Assembly: GCA_963796915.1 (NCBI GenBank)
Contig: CAWCNI010000004.1
Location: 1,116,001-1,180,000, forward strand
Reading direction: 5' to 3'
Source of the DNA: JAENWD01 sp963796915
GTDB taxonomy: Bacteria; Acidobacteriota; Vicinamibacteria; Vicinamibacterales; JAENWD01
Length of the DNA: 64,000 nucleotides
The translations under genes and the position numbers were made by a program. Positions 61,242 to 64,000 of this stretch are shown one piece after another. The notes beneath the pieces were generated by a model. The model did not search any database. It saw nothing but the letters and a program-made list of their open reading frames with translations, and was not told where the DNA came from. How positions within the stretch are numbered: position 1 is the first letter of the stretch; each line of letters starts with the position of its first letter.

Positions 61242-62292
61242 GTGAACCTCATCCAGCCCCAGCCGCCGCTGCTGACGACCATCCTCGTGATGCCCCGGGG
61301 CTTCGACGAGCTGACCGGCGCCATCCGGCATCTGCAGGCACAAACCATCCGCGCCCAGATTCAAGTGGTCCTGGTGCCGCTGGCCGAACGGCAGCGTGAG
61401 ATTGACCTCTCGGTGTTCGCGGGCTTCCATAGCGTGCAGGTCGTCGCGGTGGCGGCGATCCCCACGGTCGCCAGCGGCTTTGCCGCCGCGGTGCCAATGG
61501 CTACCGGCCGCTTTATCACGCTGGTCGAGGACCACGTCTTTGTCGAACCGGACTGGGCCGCGCGGATCTCGGAGGCCTTCGAGCGCGGCTGCGCCGCCGT
61601 CGCGCCCCTGATGCGCAACGGCAATCCCGCGTACGGCGACCAGCTGGATGAATTTTCTCGTCTGCTTCAACGACGCGATCGCCTTCGCCAGCGCGGGGCC
61701 CGTCGAGAGCGGGCCCGGCCACAACACCGTCTACCGGCGATCGGTGCTGATGCGATACGCAGGCGAGGACCTTGCGCGACTGCTCCAGACCGAGCGCAAC
61801 TTCCACTACCGCCTCCGCGCAGACGGCGAGGTGATCTGGGCCGAGCCTCGAGCCCGATTGCGCCACGTCAACATCTCGGTTGCCTCGACGGCGCTGCGCC
61901 AGGGATTTCTCGGCGGGCTGATGTTTGCCCAGTACCGGGGCGCGACGATGTCAGGCTTCGAGAAGTTTGGCCGGACGGTCCTCGGTCCGGCGGTCCCGGC
62001 CGTCCGTCTGCTGCGCATGGCGGCGACGCGCTGGCGCACCGGCCGCAGCTACGGCGCGCCGATCGGCGGGTGGCTGCTGGTGCCGGCCGGCCTGCTGGCG
62101 CACGCGGTGGGGGAGATGGTGGGGTATTGGGGCGTCATGCGGGACGTGGAGGCAACCTACGAGTTCTTCGAGCTGCACCGCATCGCGTGCGTCCAGCCCG
62201 AAGAGCGCAGCCTCATGACGTCCCAGGCGCCGCCGGCGCCCCTGGGGCCGAACTCTGCGCATCTCGACGCCAGCCAACGGGCTGAGGTATGA
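61242..62292 (+). CDS. GT2-like glycosyltransferase, one frame break
   Basis: A glycosyltransferase of about 349 residues. The first half has TTILVMPRG, VVLVPLAERQ and LVEDHVFVEPDW, a GT-A fold with EDH in the DxD position. Near 61641 the frame breaks: the CDS continues as SWMNFLVCFNDAIAF in the next frame, and removing one base (ACC to AC) restores it. The second half has NTVYRRSVL and three or so hydrophobic segments, so it is probably membrane-associated. The start is GTG with AGGA about 8 bases upstream. It diverges from the PEP-CTERM gene, which suggests a role in surface glycosylation. Confidence 0.7.
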
Positions 62293-62293
62293 T
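62264..62293 (+). promoter_or_regulatory. Promoter of tRNA-Pro(CGG) inside the glycosyltransferase 3' end
   Basis: TCGACG (62264-62269), an 18-bp spacer and TATGAT (62288-62293), with a start site near 62300, five bases before the tRNA. Confidence 0.5.
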
Positions 62294-62304
62294 TTCCGGA
62301 ACGT

Positions 62305-62381
62305 CGGGGCGTGGCTCAGCCTGGTAGAGCACTCGGTTCGGGACCGAGGGGTCGAAGGTTCAAATCCTTTCGCCCCGACCA
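62305..62381 (+). tRNA. tRNA-Pro (anticodon CGG), CCA encoded
   Basis: A 77-base cloverleaf. The acceptor stem CGGGGCG/CGCCCCG is perfect, the anticodon stem CTCGG/CCGAG encloses loop TTCGGGA with CGG in the anticodon position, and the T loop is TTCAAAT. Discriminator A and CCA are encoded. It lies 12 bp after the glycosyltransferase stop. Confidence 0.95.
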
Positions 62382-62398
62382 AAAACTTCAATAGAATC

Positions 62399-62439
62399 GG
62401 CCCTCAGTTGACCGTCATGGTCAGTTGAGGGCCTTTTTT
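62399..62439 (+). terminator. Intrinsic terminator of tRNA-Pro(CGG)
   Basis: A 15-bp stem with two G-U pairs (62399-62413 with 62419-62433), 5-base loop, then TTTTTT. It is 17 bases after the tRNA. Confidence 0.85.
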
Positions 62440-63029
62440 GTTGGTGGTCCCGCACTCATGCTGGGCGTCGTCGCCGCAACCAGCTACTTCAGCGCGAGCG
62501 ATGGTCCCTCTTCAAACCGAGGGCTGGTCGAGGCGGGCGTGTTCGACCACGGCCCCTTGCACGGAGGCCGTCTCTCGAACATCTTCGTTGTTCCTCGCAA
62601 TCAATCCACTGCGACGACTTTCTCACCCATCGACTTGGCGCTTGTGGCTCTGACGGTTGTCTCAACCTGCCAAGGACGAATGCAACGACTGCGCGTCGCC
62701 TCAGTCGCGAACGCCAACGTCGATAGGCTTGGAATTCCGGGTACCAATCCGCACTCCGCACCGTGCTGGCCTGTCCTCGAAAAGCTGCAGCAGACCAGAA
62801 AACACGAGGACAGTTCGGACCTCCGGGTCGTGAGCGGACCTCCGGTATTCCGGAGTCCAGCCCCATCGGCCTTCACGTCAGAGCCCCGAGAATTCGAAAA
62901 AGCCCTGGCAAATCGAGACTTGGGCCAAGCTACGGACCGTTGGTCACTTGGCATAGAGCCTGCGGAGTCTCAGGCAGATCCGAGAAGAGATTGCGCGGCC
63001 GACAAACCGAAACACAGAGGGACGAAACG
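62440..63029. other. 590-bp stretch without a convincing gene
   Basis: Long open frames exist on both strands but have no recognisable domain, poor codon structure and no ribosome sites. Base composition is somewhat less GC-rich than the genes around it. A short palindrome (CTCCGGTATTCCGGAG, about 62837) is the only structure I see. It could be a decayed gene or the upstream control region of the next gene. Confidence 0.4.
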
Positions 63030-63605
63030 ATGTCTGACCCATCAAAAAAGCAAGAGGACTGGACGAAGCCGGCCGCGATGGCGATCCCGAAGGGCGGATA
63101 TTTCGAGGACAAGGTTGAGCAGGGCAGGTACGGCCCGATCTTTCCCAAGACTCCGGCGTGCTACGGCTTCTCTGTTGTTGCAAAAGTCATCCCCGGAAGG
63201 GAAGAGCACATCTACAACCACGCCAGGGTGATTGAGAAAGCCATCGCAGATGACCCGGACACGCTAGCGATACTCCAGGCACATTACCTGAGGTGGGTGA
63301 TCTTCACCATTAAAGGGGAGAGCTACATGATGTACCAGGGCATCTTCGATACCGATTTCGACAAGTACTGCGAAGATGCCTCTATCCTCTTCGGAAAAAC
63401 CGGAATCCACTCGGCCTTTGAGGCCCTCGAGGGATGGCCGGCGGACTATGCGACCAATCCTTCGGCCATCGTCAAGTTCTTCCGCGAACACCAATGGCCA
63501 AGCTTCCTCGAATACAGCGAGCATCCCTATGTGAGTTGTGGGGAAATCAAGAAAGCGCTGAAGCTCAAGGCGGCATTCTCGGGCATGCTCGACGAGATGC
63601 AGTAA
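63030..63605 (+). CDS. Uncharacterised protein upstream of a Dyp-type peroxidase
   Basis: A 191-residue soluble protein with no signal peptide. Residues about 45-140 (GFSVVAKVIPGREEHIYNH, LRWVIFTIKGESYMMYQGIF, DKYCEDASILFG) have the strand-helix-strand-strand order of a dimeric alpha-beta (ferredoxin-like) barrel, the fold also used by Dyp peroxidases and chlorite dismutase. The C-terminal part is helical. The ATG at 63030 has AGAGGG about 9 bases upstream. It is followed at 34 bp by a Dyp-type peroxidase gene, so the two probably work together. Catalytic role not known. Confidence 0.7.
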   Translation: MSDPSKKQEDWTKPAAMAIPKGGYFEDKVEQGRYGPIFPKTPACYGFSVVAKVIPGREEHIYNHARVIEKAIADDPDTLAILQAHYLRWVIFTIKGESYMMYQGIFDTDFDKYCEDASILFGKTGIHSAFEALEGWPADYATNPSAIVKFFREHQWPSFLEYSEHPYVSCGEIKKALKLKAAFSGMLDEMQ

Positions 63606-63639
63606 TTGCGGACCTCCCAGGAGAAAAAGCGAGTCGCGA

Positions 63640-64000
63640 TGCTGGAACTTGAGGATATTCAGCACTTCCTGCTGACGCGGACACCCGCGCTCGCGGCGAG
63701 GTACGAATTTCTGAGCTTCGAGAGCGCTCCGGCGGGTCGGGCATGGCTGGCCGGTCTGGCGGACAAGGTCGGCACGGGCCAATCCGTCGGGACCGCCTCA
63801 CCCGACGCACGCTGGGTGACGATTGCCTTCACCTTCGGCGGCCTGCGCGCGCTCGGCGTCGACGACACGGCGCTCGCGACGTTCCCCGAGGAATTCCGCC
63901 TCGGAATGGCCGCTCGGGCGGCGATTCTCGGCATCGCGGGCAACAGCGGTCCCGATCGCTGGGTCGGCGATCTCGCGAGTCCGGCCCTTCATGCGATTGT
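63640..64000 (+). CDS. Dyp-type heme peroxidase (3' partial)
   Basis: The start of a Dyp-type peroxidase; the rest lies beyond the window. The 120 visible residues begin MLELEDIQHFLL and contain the family N-terminal pattern: YEFLSF strand, WVTIAFTFGGLRALG and FPEEFRLGMAARAAILG. The heme-binding His and catalytic GxxDG Asp are not yet reached, although GNSGPDRWVGD is on the expected path. No signal peptide is seen at the start, so cytoplasmic, encapsulin-loaded or Tat-independent location is open. AGGAG lies about 17 bases ahead of the ATG, which is rather far. Confidence 0.82.

Noticed and set aside
62305..63029. Integrated element at tRNA-Pro(CGG)
   Set aside because: No integrase gene and no direct repeat of the tRNA 3' end is found downstream within the window.
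62425..63231. A 268-residue plus-strand gene overlapping the unknown peroxidase partner
   Set aside because: It has no ribosome site, no domain, and overlaps the better supported gene at 63030 in another frame.

Overview
The window looks like chromosomal DNA from an uncultured, high-GC, Gram-negative bacterium, most likely an acidobacterium (Vicinamibacteria-like). I infer this from the codon bias, an acidobacterial-type duplicated orphan permease (ADOP) near 47-49.6 kb, a zinc-ribbon Ser/Thr kinase with a polytopic tail, a PEP-CTERM protein, many intergenic palindromes and the general gene mix. No rRNA, plasmid origin, phage, IS element or CRISPR array is visible. Two proline tRNAs (GGG and CGG) are present.

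Layout. 0-1.7 kb: end of a TPR/SLH-like protein and a CDP-alcohol phosphatidyltransferase. 1.8-12.8 kb: a glycan locus. Seven minus-strand genes (five glycosyltransferases, a polyprenyl-phosphate sugar-1-phosphate transferase, a UDP-xylose synthase) diverge from UDP-glucose dehydrogenase and an MsbA-type ABC exporter. 12.8-18.7 kb: a tightly packed housekeeping run (yicC, gmk, coaBC, family 4 uracil-DNA glycosylase, priA). 18.7-25 kb: M50 protease, HU/IHF-type protein, Der GTPase, Ser/Thr kinase, MerR regulator. 25-31 kb: tRNA-Pro(GGG) with tRNA-length tandem repeats, paired palindromes, a sugar dehydrogenase with FG-GAP repeats, an Nramp transporter with UspA, and small unknown genes. 31-40 kb: M1 peptidase, NtrY-like kinase, NtrC-like regulator, two ABC ATPases and a membrane-fusion adaptor. 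40-46 kb: tryptophanase, pyrophosphatase, HtrA protease, leuB, leuA. 46-52.7 kb: LysR regulator, ADOP permease, metzincin-like lipoprotein, leuD, leuC. 52.8-59.9 kb: SRPBCC protein, class II photolyase, bacilliredoxin, MoaA, AmrS-type radical SAM enzyme, SPFH/NfeD pair. 60-64 kb: PEP-CTERM protein, a glycosyltransferase, tRNA-Pro(CGG), and an unknown protein followed by the start of a Dyp-type peroxidase.

How parts fit together. Ugd (UDP-glucose to UDP-glucuronate) and UXS (UDP-glucuronate to UDP-xylose) feed a lipid-carrier glycan started by the sugar-phosphate transferase, extended by the glycosyltransferases and perhaps flipped by the ABC exporter. The adaptor/ABC/two-component block reads as one operon with a sigma-54-like promoter ahead of it, and its last regulator is an NtrC-type activator. 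leuA-leuB and leuC-leuD supply leucine synthesis, with a LysR gene divergent from leuA.

A caution about the sequence. Six reading-frame breaks (mntH, leuA, two in the ADOP gene, the SPFH gene, the 61 kb glycosyltransferase) are each repaired by removing one base, and each repair restores a full-length family member. Uniform +1 breaks, including in housekeeping genes, point to residual assembly or sequencing errors rather than pseudogenes. These loci are annotated as single genes with the break marked.
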